17,716 nt of DNA from an uncultured Clostridia bacterium (GTDB lineage: Bacteria; Bacillota; Clostridia; UBA1381), in contig CAKSRS010000052.1 of assembly GCA_934487205.1 (NCBI GenBank), positions 1 through 17,716 of the forward strand, written 5' to 3'. A model generated the notes under the pieces. That model was not told the DNA's origin. It was given only the letters and a program-made list of their open reading frames with translations, and did no database searches. A program made the translations under genes and the position numbers. Shown here one piece after another: positions 6,955 to 15,500 of the stretch (its first letter is position 1; the number at the start of each line of letters is the position of its first letter).

Positions 6955-9900
6955 TTATTCTCTGCAAAGTCTCATGGTTAATATTTCATAATTTCCCATA
7001 TCAACTTTAACTTTATTGTTTTCTGTTACTAATTCTTTTTCATTGTTTTCCAGCATATCGCAAATATACGCTTTCTTAAAATCAAAACCAAATTCAAATT
7101 CGACAGGCGTTCTGCAATTATGACATTCATAAGCTCTTATGATTATGTCATTTCCACTCTCAGCCTTCTTGATTGTGTCAATCACAATATTCTCATTTTC
7201 ACACCTCGCAAATGAATATGTCGCATCAAGACTGCCCTTACCGCGAGCTTTAGCACAGCGCAAAGGGTTATTCAGCTGATACGCTTCGCGAACAGTCTGT
7301 CCTTGTTTGAAATCTCCAATATGCGGATAAACCGAATACACAAATTTATGTTTTCCGCAATCTCCTCCCGGATTGGGGTGTGTGGCAGACTTAAGCAATG
7401 TAAGCCGCAAGGTACTGTCCTCTGCGCTATGTCCGTATTTACAGTCATTCAACAGGCTCACGCCATAGCCTCCATCTGAAATATCTGCCCATTTGTGTGC
7501 GCATACCTCAAATTTTGCAGCATCCCATGAGGTGTTTTTATGTGTAGGTCTTTCGACATTTCCGAACTGTATATCGTAGATTGCCTTTGTTGCAAGCACA
7601 TTAATCGGGAATGCTGTTTTTAGCAGCATATTGTTTTCCTGCCAATCCACCTCTGTTTCAAAATCGATTCGCGCTTTATCTGCGTACATTACAATTTTTT
7701 GTCTGAGTGATGATTTTGAGAATTTTCTTTCAATAATAAATCCCGCACAAAAATCATCATTAAACGTAGTTATGCGCTCAAGCGCATTAATCGGACTTTT
7801 CTTATACTTGTGATATTTGCTTATCTCCCAGCCATCATAGCAATATGGGCGATCCTCGTATAATTCAAACTGATTGCCGACCCCCGAAAAAACCTCCTTA
7901 TCAGCTCTTTTATCATACAAAGACAAAATATTTCCGTTCTCATCCAATCTCAGGACAAAATACTCATTTTCCGCAGCACTTGCACAAGCATTAACCGTGT
8001 TTTTGTGTTCTGAATGCAAAACATTTTTCCACCCATACGGCGGAATATTTTTGCAGTAATATTTTTTTCCGTCATAGGTAACAACGCCATCCTGCATAAA
8101 GCCGGTGGGGTTAAATACGATCATTCCTTCATCTGCGGCAATATTATCTGCAAAAGCGTTAAGCTTATCCGTCACAAGCTCCTCGCCTTCCTGCGTGATT
8201 TTATCGTACATCTTATCACTATCCCGGTATACCTCTTTGATTGAGCTGCCGGGGATAACATCGTGGAATTGATTCAAGAGTATTGTTTCCCAGTTTTTAT
8301 ACAGCATATCGGCATCGTACTCACCGCCGTTCAGAACCATATCTGCTGCGGATATAGTTTCCGCATATTGATAAAGCAACTCACTCTTTCTGTTATACCT
8401 TTTATTTCTCGCTATGTTCGTGTATGTGCCTCTGTGATATTCCAGATAAAGCTCACCGCACCACCGCGGCTCTTCTTTTAACAATCCGGCATTTTCAAAA
8501 AACTCTTTTTTGGCTTCGTCGAAAAATTCTTCCGCAAAGGCTATTTTTGTTTTCGGAAGTCCCGGGATTCCGAATGCCGTACGTCTTTGCGTTTCAAGCA
8601 TTCTGTCGGTAGGGCCGCCGCCGCCGTCACCATATCCGAATGTCGAAAGCACACTCCTGCTGTAATCCTTCTGTTGAAATCTGTTCCACGTTCCCTTTAT
8701 TTCCGAAGGCGTCAGCAGGGCAATATATGTCGAGAAATTGTGCGCCGGCTTTCCCTTTTCGTATTCCTGCGCCGTAGCAAAATATGAAAAAATCCTGCTT
8801 CCGTCAATGCCCTGCCACATAAAAATGTCATATGGCATTTTATTTAACTCATTCCAGCTTATCTTTGATGTGAAAAATGTGTCTATTCCGCATTTTTTCA
8901 TTATCTGCGGCATTGCAGCGCTGTAACCGAATACATCGGGCAGCCAAAGAATATGACTGTCTTTCCCGAACTCATCCTTAATAAACTTTTTCCCGTGCAA
9001 AAATTGACGAACCATACTCTCGCCGCTTATGAGGTTGCAGTCTGCCTCAACCCACATTCCGCCTTCAACTTCCCATCGCCCCTCGGAAACTCTCTTTTTA
9101 ACTTTCTCGTATACTTCAGGTGCTTCGTCCTTCAAATACTGATAAAGCTGCGGCTGACTGGACATAAATTTATATTCCGGGTATCTGTCCATAAGCATAA
9201 GAACCGTGGCAAACGAACGCTGTACCTTTTCTTTGGTCTGCGCATACGTCCACAGCCACGCGACGTCAATATGAGTATGACCAATCCCGCTGACAATCGG
9301 CGCATTTCCGCCGCATACGGTTTTGTAAAAAACATCGTGCATATACCGGAGCGCCTTGTTTATGCTGTTATAGTATGAATCACTTCCTACATCACATAAA
9401 TCCAGCATATTTACCGCAATTGCCAGATGCTTTATTATTGTCAGAAAAATCTCATCTTCTTCATCATAGCAAAGGGCTGCCTTGTGCGGTACGTCAAGAT
9501 CATAATACAGCGTATTTACCGGAATGTCCAAAAGCATTGTATGCATTGCAAATTTGACAGGCTCGTCAGTTATTTCCTTGTTTGTACCGGTATAATAGTA
9601 TATGTATATTTCATAATCCCGTCCGAATTCGAGTTCTATCTCCCGGTGGTTTACGTCAAGTCCGCATATCATTTCGCCGTTTATATATACAATACTCTGC
9701 GGATTTACAAGGTCATTGTTTTCAAATGTCTTTGATATATAAAAGTATGGCCGTTTGCCGTCAATCGCTGCGGGAGTTGTGAACTGTGCGTAAAACCAGT
9801 AGTGCCTGTCCCATCCGAAAAAGGCGTTGTTTTCCTCAGACGAGCACCAATCTTCCGTAACCCGCGGCAGTAAATTATTTTGCTTATACCCTGTTTCGAT

Positions 9901-9990
9901 GTACCTGTACGGAATTTCATCAAGTATGGATTTTCTCGCACTGTCTAAAAACTTTATTGTTGCCTCAATTTGCTTTTCGTGATAATTCAT
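6955..9990 (-). CDS. GH38 alpha-mannosidase
   Basis: This complete 1011-residue GH38 enzyme removes mannose from alpha-mannosides by a zinc-dependent retaining mechanism. An N-terminal region of about 230 residues precedes the catalytic domain, which begins at GHTHIDVAWLW (237-247) with zinc ligands H240 and D242. The nucleophile is D352 in LPDVFGYS, FGYGDGGGGP lies at 451-460, and NQFHDVIPGS near 573-582 contains the last zinc ligand H576. The C-terminal part is the beta-rich GH38 domain. Length matches the bacterial cytoplasmic subgroup of about 1000 residues, and there is no signal peptide. The start at 9990 is chosen over a GTG at 10020 because GGGGGA lies directly before it and the longer form would overlap the beta-mannosidase gene. 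Pairing with that gene suggests joint trimming of mannose-containing oligosaccharides. Confidence 0.95.
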   Translation of the reverse strand: MNYHEKQIEATIKFLDSARKSILDEIPYRYIETGYKQNNLLPRVTEDWCSSEENNAFFGWDRHYWFYAQFTTPAAIDGKRPYFYISKTFENNDLVNPQSIVYINGEMICGLDVNHREIELEFGRDYEIYIYYYTGTNKEITDEPVKFAMHTMLLDIPVNTLYYDLDVPHKAALCYDEEDEIFLTIIKHLAIAVNMLDLCDVGSDSYYNSINKALRYMHDVFYKTVCGGNAPIVSGIGHTHIDVAWLWTYAQTKEKVQRSFATVLMLMDRYPEYKFMSSQPQLYQYLKDEAPEVYEKVKKRVSEGRWEVEGGMWVEADCNLISGESMVRQFLHGKKFIKDEFGKDSHILWLPDVFGYSAAMPQIMKKCGIDTFFTSKISWNELNKMPYDIFMWQGIDGSRIFSYFATAQEYEKGKPAHNFSTYIALLTPSEIKGTWNRFQQKDYSRSVLSTFGYGDGGGGPTDRMLETQRRTAFGIPGLPKTKIAFAEEFFDEAKKEFFENAGLLKEEPRWCGELYLEYHRGTYTNIARNKRYNRKSELLYQYAETISAADMVLNGGEYDADMLYKNWETILLNQFHDVIPGSSIKEVYRDSDKMYDKITQEGEELVTDKLNAFADNIAADEGMIVFNPTGFMQDGVVTYDGKKYYCKNIPPYGWKNVLHSEHKNTVNACASAAENEYFVLRLDENGNILSLYDKRADKEVFSGVGNQFELYEDRPYCYDGWEISKYHKYKKSPINALERITTFNDDFCAGFIIERKFSKSSLRQKIVMYADKARIDFETEVDWQENNMLLKTAFPINVLATKAIYDIQFGNVERPTHKNTSWDAAKFEVCAHKWADISDGGYGVSLLNDCKYGHSAEDSTLRLTLLKSATHPNPGGDCGKHKFVYSVYPHIGDFKQGQTVREAYQLNNPLRCAKARGKGSLDATYSFARCENENIVIDTIKKAESGNDIIIRAYECHNCRTPVEFEFGFDFKKAYICDMLENNEKELVTENNKVKVDMGNYEILTMRLCRE

Positions 9991-9994
9991 ATTT

Positions 9995-10000
9995 TCCCCC
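9995..10000 (-). promoter_or_regulatory. Ribosome binding site deciding the alpha-mannosidase start
   Basis: GGGGGA immediately follows the TAG stop of the GH2 gene and is 4 bases from the ATG at 9990. This favours 9990 over the in-frame GTG at 10020, whose extra residues come from sequence shared with the GH2 gene. Confidence 0.6.
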
Positions 10001-12412
10001 CTATCGTATATCGAACACACTGCGCAATTTTATTGTTTTCGGTGTTCCTTCGATAACCTTAAGCTTTTTTGTCTCTCCACCGTTTAAATCAAAGTAATTG
10101 TCGCTCAGTATAAAATCACTGTCCGGTGAATCCACCTCAATAAACTTCGCATAATTCTGTGCCGTAACAGTGATTTCGTCACCGTTCACCGCGTATGAAA
10201 GACCGGGGTCTTTAAATTCAAAGTGCTTTGGTGCTGTAAATAATACCGTTCCGTCCGACACAATATTTCCATCTGACACAAACGAAAAGCTCAGATAATT
10301 ATGCAGTACATCTGTTTTTCTAAAATCAATCTCATCCAGCCATAACACGCTCATTGCCGACACACATACCTCTTGACTCCCCCTTTTCAGCACTTCGGAT
10401 TCATTATTTCTGAGTTCCCAGAAAACAGTCCCCGTTATATCGGATAATGAGTCATTTGTTACGCAAAGCCTTGCTTTGGTTTCATAATCATACCTTGTAT
10501 AATCCATATTACAATAAGGTCTTGTCGTTGTCTCTCCGGTTTCGTGACACGACAGAAGTACAGGGCTGAAAAATCTTTTTGCCACATACTGAAGAGCCTT
10601 ATACCGACCGAAATAATCAATGCTTGCCCAGGACGCCGTCGGCCATATATCATTAAGCTGCCAATACAGCGCACCCATACACCTGCCGCGGTTTCTGCGC
10701 AGATGCTCAACGCCGTAGCGAATTGCCTCCGCCTGCAAAAGCTGCGAAGCGTACAGCAAGGTCGAAAAGTTGGTCGGATATTTAAAGGTGTCACCAAGAT
10801 ATGTTAATATTTTCGCATTTGCCCCTTTGCTGCGCTGATGCATTTCCATAACTCTGCCGAATACATTCCTGTCCTCCGGGAGTGTAAATTCGTTTACGGT
10901 TTTCTCACACGGGAATGACTCGAATCCAAATTCGCTCAAATATCTGAAATAGTGCTTTCTGTATTCGGCAAACGGGAGTCCGCCGTGCCATACATTCCAA
11001 TAGTGCGAATCGCCGTAGTTTTCATTTTGTGGGTCAATAAAATGTCCGCAAGTGCTCGGCGACGATGACACATACGGTATATCGGGACATATCTGCCCGC
11101 AAATACGCGGAATCAAATTTTCAAATACCTCAAGGTATGTTTTCTTTTGCCTATCATCTACAAGCGGATTGAGAGCACCTTCTTCAAGCTCATTATTACC
11201 CGATATTACAGCAATGCACGCGTGATGTCTTATTCGTTTCAAATTGTCGGTACATTCAAGCTCAATTTCCTTTTTCAACTCATCGTTTGACGGAAGAAAT
11301 GTGCAGGCAAACATCATATCCTGAAAAACCACCAGCCCGTACGCATCACACAAATCATAGAAGTAATCGTCCGGGTAATATCCCCCGCCCCAGACTCTTA
11401 TTGCATTAAAATTGCAGTCCACGCACTGTTTAATAAGCCTTTCGGTTCTTTGCGGCGTAATCCTTGAAAGAATGTTATCCTCCGGAATATAGTCCGCTCC
11501 CATCGCGAAAAAGCGAACGCCGTTTACCTCGTGGCAAAAACTTTCTCCGTACTTATCCCGCTCTTTTATTAAATTTAAAGTCCTCAGACCTATTCTTTTT
11601 TCTGTACAGTCAACAACTGTTCCGTTTTCCGTCACCTCAAATCTTACACCGTACAAATTCTGTTCACCCAATCCGTTAGGCCACCACAGCTGCGGATTTT
11701 CAATTTGAACCTCAACGTTATTTTTAAGTTCCCGGCAGCTGCCATCCGGTGCTGTAAGCATGATATTCACTTGTGCCCCATCTCCCGAAATCAAGGCTTT
11801 CGGTGTGATATAAACTCTTCCGCCATCGTGCCTTTGCAGGATTTCGGTATCTGTAAGGCGGCAGGAATTTTCAATTACAAGCGAAATATCCCGCCATATT
11901 CCCATATCCGGCAACCTCGGGCCCCAATCCCACCCGAACATACAGTGTGCTTTTCTTAAATGCGTAAAACCCATCAGCGGGTCATCCGTGCCGCATAAAA
12001 GCTCTTCATTTGCCCTTTTTCTCACATATTCGCTTGCTGAATGAAATGTAATACTGATTTCATTTTTTCCGTCTGAAAGCTTGTCTGTGACATCAAATTC
12101 ATATGTACGATGCATATTTTTTGTCGATGCAATAAAAACCTGATTGAAAAAAATATCCGCAAGGGTATCCAGTCCCTCACATCTTAAAAGCACTCTTTTG
12201 TCGTCCGTTTGTTTTTCGTAAATAAATTCCCGCGAAAAAGTGTAATCATACCTCGAAAGTTCAAGAGCTTTTTCCTCGTTTGTCCTGTAAAACGGATCGT
12301 CCATCAGTCCGTTATTTATTAAAAACGAATACACCGAGCCGGGGATTGTTCCGCAGCAATCAAAATTATTTCCGCTCATATTCCATATGCCGTTCAAATT
12401 AATTTTTCTCAT
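10001..12412 (-). CDS. GH2 beta-mannosidase
   Basis: This 803-residue glycoside hydrolase family 2 enzyme has a sugar-binding jelly-roll domain first (about 1-175), an immunoglobulin-like sandwich (about 180-280), then the (beta/alpha)8 catalytic barrel and C-terminal beta domains. The stretch at 151-174, with FGWDWGP and MGIWR, is typical of beta-mannosidases within GH2. The acid/base is E408 in SGNNE and the nucleophile E494 in LSEFGF, both in the expected clan GH-A contexts. It releases mannose from beta-mannosides, such as mannobiose or the Man-beta-1,4-GlcNAc of N-glycan cores. Exo-glucosaminidases are related but fit the 151-174 motif less well. There is no signal peptide. GGAGGC precedes the ATG by 5 bases. 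It is the first gene after a sigma-A promoter and a terminator, so it probably leads the operon, and the alpha-mannosidase gene starts 10 bases after its stop. Confidence 0.93.
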   Translation of the reverse strand: MRKINLNGIWNMSGNNFDCCGTIPGSVYSFLINNGLMDDPFYRTNEEKALELSRYDYTFSREFIYEKQTDDKRVLLRCEGLDTLADIFFNQVFIASTKNMHRTYEFDVTDKLSDGKNEISITFHSASEYVRKRANEELLCGTDDPLMGFTHLRKAHCMFGWDWGPRLPDMGIWRDISLVIENSCRLTDTEILQRHDGGRVYITPKALISGDGAQVNIMLTAPDGSCRELKNNVEVQIENPQLWWPNGLGEQNLYGVRFEVTENGTVVDCTEKRIGLRTLNLIKERDKYGESFCHEVNGVRFFAMGADYIPEDNILSRITPQRTERLIKQCVDCNFNAIRVWGGGYYPDDYFYDLCDAYGLVVFQDMMFACTFLPSNDELKKEIELECTDNLKRIRHHACIAVISGNNELEEGALNPLVDDRQKKTYLEVFENLIPRICGQICPDIPYVSSSPSTCGHFIDPQNENYGDSHYWNVWHGGLPFAEYRKHYFRYLSEFGFESFPCEKTVNEFTLPEDRNVFGRVMEMHQRSKGANAKILTYLGDTFKYPTNFSTLLYASQLLQAEAIRYGVEHLRRNRGRCMGALYWQLNDIWPTASWASIDYFGRYKALQYVAKRFFSPVLLSCHETGETTTRPYCNMDYTRYDYETKARLCVTNDSLSDITGTVFWELRNNESEVLKRGSQEVCVSAMSVLWLDEIDFRKTDVLHNYLSFSFVSDGNIVSDGTVLFTAPKHFEFKDPGLSYAVNGDEITVTAQNYAKFIEVDSPDSDFILSDNYFDLNGGETKKLKVIEGTPKTIKLRSVFDIR

Positions 12413-12450
12413 ACCGCGCCTCCGTATTTCTAAAAAAAATATGCATTCTT

Positions 12451-12466
12451 CTATAATCTATTATAG
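12451..12466. promoter_or_regulatory. 16-bp perfect palindrome at the operon promoter (possible operator)
   Basis: CTATAATCTATTATAG is a perfect inverted repeat of two 7-base arms with a 2-base centre. It covers the -10 element and the expected transcription start of the GH2 promoter. This placement suits a repressor site. It could also arise simply because a TATAAT box is present on both strands. No regulator gene is in the window. Confidence 0.4.
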
Positions 12467-12489
12467 ACAAAAAAAGAAACAGCAGTCAA
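12460..12489 (-). promoter_or_regulatory. Sigma-A promoter of the mannosidase operon
   Basis: On the minus strand TTGACT (12489-12484) is followed after 18 bases by a perfect TATAAT (12465-12460). The start of transcription should be near 12453, giving a leader of about 40 bases to the GH2 ATG. The -35 box lies inside the terminator hairpin of the upstream gene. Both boxes are seen directly; use in the cell is inferred. Confidence 0.72.
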
Positions 12490-12512
12490 TAAATAATACT
12501 GCTATTTCTTTT
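12472..12512 (-). terminator. Rho-independent terminator after the exported esterase gene
   Basis: Two 15-base arms (12498-12512 and 12472-12486) pair throughout with one G-U wobble around an 11-base loop. On the minus strand the second arm ends in a T-rich run (TTTCTTTTTTT). It begins about 20 bases after the stop of the esterase gene. The A-rich first arm means the same hairpin also has T's after it on the other strand, but no plus-strand gene is present to use it. Confidence 0.8.
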
Positions 12513-12531
12513 GTTTTTCTGCTATGTTTTT

Positions 12532-15500
12532 TTATTTGTCGATAATAAGTCTGAACGGCGTCGCAACCAGATTTGCAGAATTATAAAGGTTTAATGCCGG
12601 ATAAGGATACGGTGTGTAGCCGTATCTTACTTCTTCAGGCGACGTCACTCCCGAAGCGGTTAGCTTCACGGTATCCGTGCCGGTAATTTCCGCCGACGCG
12701 CTGTATACCTTGCCGCCCTGTACAAGCTCAAAGCCCGCGATTGTTGTTTCGCCGTCCTTAACCTTAAGTCCGTTATACACATCCTTGTATGTGACCGTCA
12801 CACTGCCATCCGTACCGACCGCGCAGCTTACCGGTGCGGGGAACAGATATTCAACATTCATTCCGTAGGCTACGCCCTCCGCACATAGTGCGAGCCTGTC
12901 TGCCAAAGTGTTTTTATCTGTCGGGTGCAGCGATGCTTTATCAGACACCGACGGACCTGCATCCATTATGCACACAACGCCGATTTTATCAAGCTTATCG
13001 CGCAATGCAAGCTGCTGAGCGCGTATTGACGGGAATCCCGAACCCTCGCTGCATGGTGCAAGCTCTGTTACAATAAACGGCATATCCTTATCACCCCATC
13101 TTGAGCGCCAGTCGTTGACAAGGGCGATTTCCTCATCGAGGTACACATCGGCATTCGGTGCGTGATTCTGACAGCCCTGATACCATAAAACGCCCTTTAT
13201 CCCATATGGGATTATCGGATTTATCATTCCGTTAAAGTATAAAGACCTGTCCAGCTTTGTGTAATATCTTTCAATATTTGTATTTCTGAACCCGTCTCTG
13301 CTTATAAAGCCCTCTATGCTTGTACCGCCTCTTGCAGCAGCAATTACACCAATTGGAACCTGAAGGTCATCATACAGTTTTCTTGCCGTCAGAAATGCAG
13401 CCGCCGAGAACTCACCCGCAATTTGCGAAGACGGTATTTTCCATTCGCCGCCGACAGTTTTCTGCGGTGTTTCCGCTCCGACTATGTCCATATCATAATA
13501 GCGTATATTCGGATAATTGTCGGCAGATGCAATATTTGTATCGCTGTTATCACACATATTCACTTTCCAGAACATATTCGATTGCCCCGAGCAAAGCCAT
13601 ACATCGCCGGCAAGCATATTGCTAAATGTCTTGGTTTCGTCACCTGCCGATACCGTCATTGTGTATGTCTTATCTTTTACATATGCTATTGGCTCTGCGT
13701 ACACAATCCAGTCACCGTTTTCGTCAGCTTCGGTCGAATACGTCTTGCCGTCAAGCGTCACCGTAACCTCCGTGCCGGTGCTCGCGGTACCGAAAACAGG
13801 CAGCTTTATATCACGCTGGAGAACCGCGTTGTTTCCGAAAATATTGGATACCGTAAACTCGCTTTCCGTAAAACGTGTCAGCTCACTGTAAGGCGTAATA
13901 GGTCTGATTCCCTCATAGCTGTCAAACGTCATAGCTTTAACGCTGTCGCCTTCCTCCGTCACGGCATCAAGCGATAGAAATGCTTTTCCGTCAGCAATCT
14001 GTCTGTCTCCGGTTGTAAGTACGTTTTTCAGGCTGCCGTCCTTACCGTAAACAGCCATGAACATATTTGCCGCAGTCTCCTCTCCGTCAAGTGCAAGTTT
14101 TGCGGAAATGTTGTCACCATTTTGGGTTAAGAGAATTTTATTGGAATCATCCTTAATACCTCTGATAAACACTTCCTTCAAAACATACTGATAATATCCG
14201 ACCGGATTGATTGTGATTTTTACATACTGTGCCTTTCTCGCACTGAAAGTATAGCTTGAGAACAGGTAATCAGTTGTGGCGTAATCGTGCAGTCCGGTGC
14301 ATTCGGAATCCTTGTTGATTGACATATACTTCGTTCCCACCTCGGTATATGTCTCTCCGTCGGTACTTACTTCAACTTTGTAGTTGTCTGCAATCTTGCC
14401 GTCGTAATAGAACCATTCTACTACGTCAACACCGTTTACATAGCACGGCTCACCCAAATCATACAGTATAATCGCAGGCCCCGGTGAACCCCAGCTGCTC
14501 CAAATTCCGGCATTTCCGTCGGTACCCGTAGAATATCCGTCGAACAGGTAATTTACTCCGGCCTTTGTCTCATTTCCTCTGGCTATGAAATCTTTGTCCG
14601 TTCCGTCAAGGAACTTCGCACTTGCATTCGGCAGATATTCTCTTAATATGCCGTCATAATTTTTAAAATGCTGCCAGTCCGCCTCCCACATATCATTTTG
14701 GGAAAGTATCCTGTCACCGCCGCGAAGCCGCAGGCTGTCTGTTGCCGTATCAAGCGCATCTGCCGCATTCTTCATTTTCTCGTCTGTTGCCGATCCGCCG
14801 TCAAGAACCGCCTGCGCAGCTGTGCGTGCGGCTGTCATTGCGTTCCAAGTGCTCTCGGTATAAGGTACGCTGTTTGTGTATTCCGCCGCATTCTCCAAAG
14901 CTCTGTTTAGCTTGTTCTTTGCAGAATCGCCGAATATCAGTACTTCGCCCAGCAATGCATGACCGGTCGATTTAATCGAAATCTCAACATATCTCGCGTT
15001 AACATTTTCAATGGCATACGGCAGCATACGCATTGCATATCGTACCGGGTTCATTATATTTTCAGCTTTTTTCACCTCGGTCAGGTTGTCCTTGTCGTTT
15101 CCCGCCTTTATCACTATATTATCCATTTGATTTTCCGACAGAGTATTCTGCTCGAACTCTTCTCCGAGATATATATCAACTCTGCTTATATCATAGCTGT
15201 CCTTAAGATCAAACGTAACAACGGTTGTTTCACCTCCCCATTTACACCACATCACATGGTCACTGTTAAAACCGGTCACATATCCGTCTTTAACTCGTTC
15301 AAACGTATTCGTGTCTCCTTCTGACTTCACTTCATATGTCGCACCTGTGTCGATCTTTTTGTCAAGCCGTACACCTATCGGATTCTTTTTATACAAACTT
15401 ATATCTTCGGCATTCAGACTGTTGCCGCTCAGCAAATATCCGTCGGGCGACACCTTTTCCTTGCCGAAAACCAGAACCTCGCCCAAAAGCATCTGCTGGT

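Noticed and set aside
9991..10020. A longer alpha-mannosidase starting at GTG 10020
   Set aside because: The extra ten codons overlap the GH2 gene, while a G-rich ribosome binding site lies immediately before the ATG at 9990.
13423..13977. A 184-codon open frame on the plus strand, and many similar plus-strand frames across the window
   Set aside because: They lie antisense to strongly supported genes with intact catalytic motifs. Their translations show no domain or sensible composition, and no ribosome binding site or promoter on that strand was seen.
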